This document shows, one piece after another, positions 63,495 through 64,000 of a DNA stretch of 64,000 nucleotides. The DNA is from Anas platyrhynchos (Eukaryota; Chordata; Aves; Anseriformes; Anatidae): NCBI RefSeq assembly GCF_047663525.1, contig NC_092606.1, positions 5,516,501 through 5,580,500 of the forward strand, in the 5' to 3' direction. The notes beneath the pieces are model-generated. The model ran no database searches. It worked only from the letters and a program-made list of their open reading frames with translations, and was not told the DNA's origin. Numbering within the stretch: position 1 is the stretch's first letter; the number at the start of each line of letters is the position of its first letter. Made by a program: the position numbers and the translations under genes.

Positions 63495-64000
63495 CATTAA
63501 TAGTCACGTTAATATTGACTTTAATGGATTTAAAATGATAATATTGTGATAATTCATGTTGACTTTAATTTTTTTAATGTTTAATGTTAATATTGTGGTG
63601 TTAATCTTAATATTGTGATATTAATGTTAATATTGTGATATTAATGTTAATATTGATTTTAATGTTTTTTCTATGTTTAATATTAACATTAATATTACGA
63701 TATTAAAGTTTATTTTAATGTTAATCTGAATGCTAATTTTCACGATAATGGCATTTTTAGGCTTAATTATAATCACAACCTTAATTTTTAATCTTAGAGT
63801 CATTTTTTAAATGTTTAACCTTATTAACTTTATTTTTAAATCTTAACCTTAGTTTTTAATTCTAGCCTTACTTTAATTTTTAATTCTAACCTTGTTTTAA
63901 TTTTATCCTTTAATTTTAATTTTTAATTATTTTTTACTTTTTACTTTTTAATTTTATTTTTTTTAATTTTAAATTTTTAACTTTAATTAGTAATTTTAAT
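63495..64000. repeat. AT-rich low-complexity tail
   Basis: Composition changes sharply from GC-rich to more than 80 percent A+T. The first part contains a degenerate repeat with unit TTAATATTGTGATATTAATG (about 20 bases, clearest at 63607-63655). It then decays into TTTTAATTTTAA-type sequence that runs off the window. Confidence 0.9.

Overview
The window is a stretch of a bird genome, probably a gene-dense, GC-rich microchromosome. Truncated CR1 LINE fragments, short introns, long C/G homopolymers and an avian-like PRPF8 all point that way. I cannot name the species. The gene order WDR81 (-), MIR22HG/miR-22 (+), TLCD2 (+), PRPF8 (+), RILP (+), SCARF1 (+) matches the human 17p13.3 block, with one extra gene: an intact Rieske-type AIF-family oxidoreductase on the minus strand between miR-22 and TLCD2.

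Layout. 1-3432 (-): the large first coding exon of WDR81, running off the left edge; its 5'UTR exon lies near 4.55-4.61 kb beyond an intron filled with a G-rich minisatellite. 4.6-6.45 kb: a CpG-rich promoter region between divergent WDR81 and MIR22HG, with CArG, CRE, CCAAT, ZNF143-type and X-box-like sites and six copies of a TTTAAGG-type motif. 5.0-9.0 kb (+): MIR22HG with the miR-22 hairpin at 8679-8764. 11.5-18.7 kb (-): AIFM3-like gene, 17 coding exons. 18.8-25.6 kb: no recognised gene. 25.7-28.9 kb (+): TLCD2, 4 exons. 31.3-50.9 kb (+): PRPF8 promoter and 42 coding exons giving 2335 residues. 51.1-55.4 kb (+): RILP, 8 exons, 402 residues. 56.8-61.3 kb (+): SCARF1, 11 exons, 864 residues. 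61.3-64 kb: SCARF1 3' flank, an ATTT microsatellite and a very AT-rich tail.

Functionally the genes are housekeeping and trafficking genes: PRPF8 is the core of the spliceosome, WDR81 and RILP act on endosome maturation and lysosome transport, SCARF1 is an endocytic scavenger receptor, TLCD2 affects membrane lipid composition, miR-22 is a conserved regulatory RNA, and the AIF-like protein is a predicted FAD/Rieske oxidoreductase. No operon-like co-regulation is implied. Exon coordinates were set by hand from GT-AG sites, reading-frame continuity and remembered human proteins; in each spliced gene the exon lengths sum to an open frame. The most unusual content is the extra AIF-like gene, the promoter architecture at 4.9-6.3 kb, and two CR1 pieces lying about 25-30 bases upstream of PRPF8 splice acceptors.
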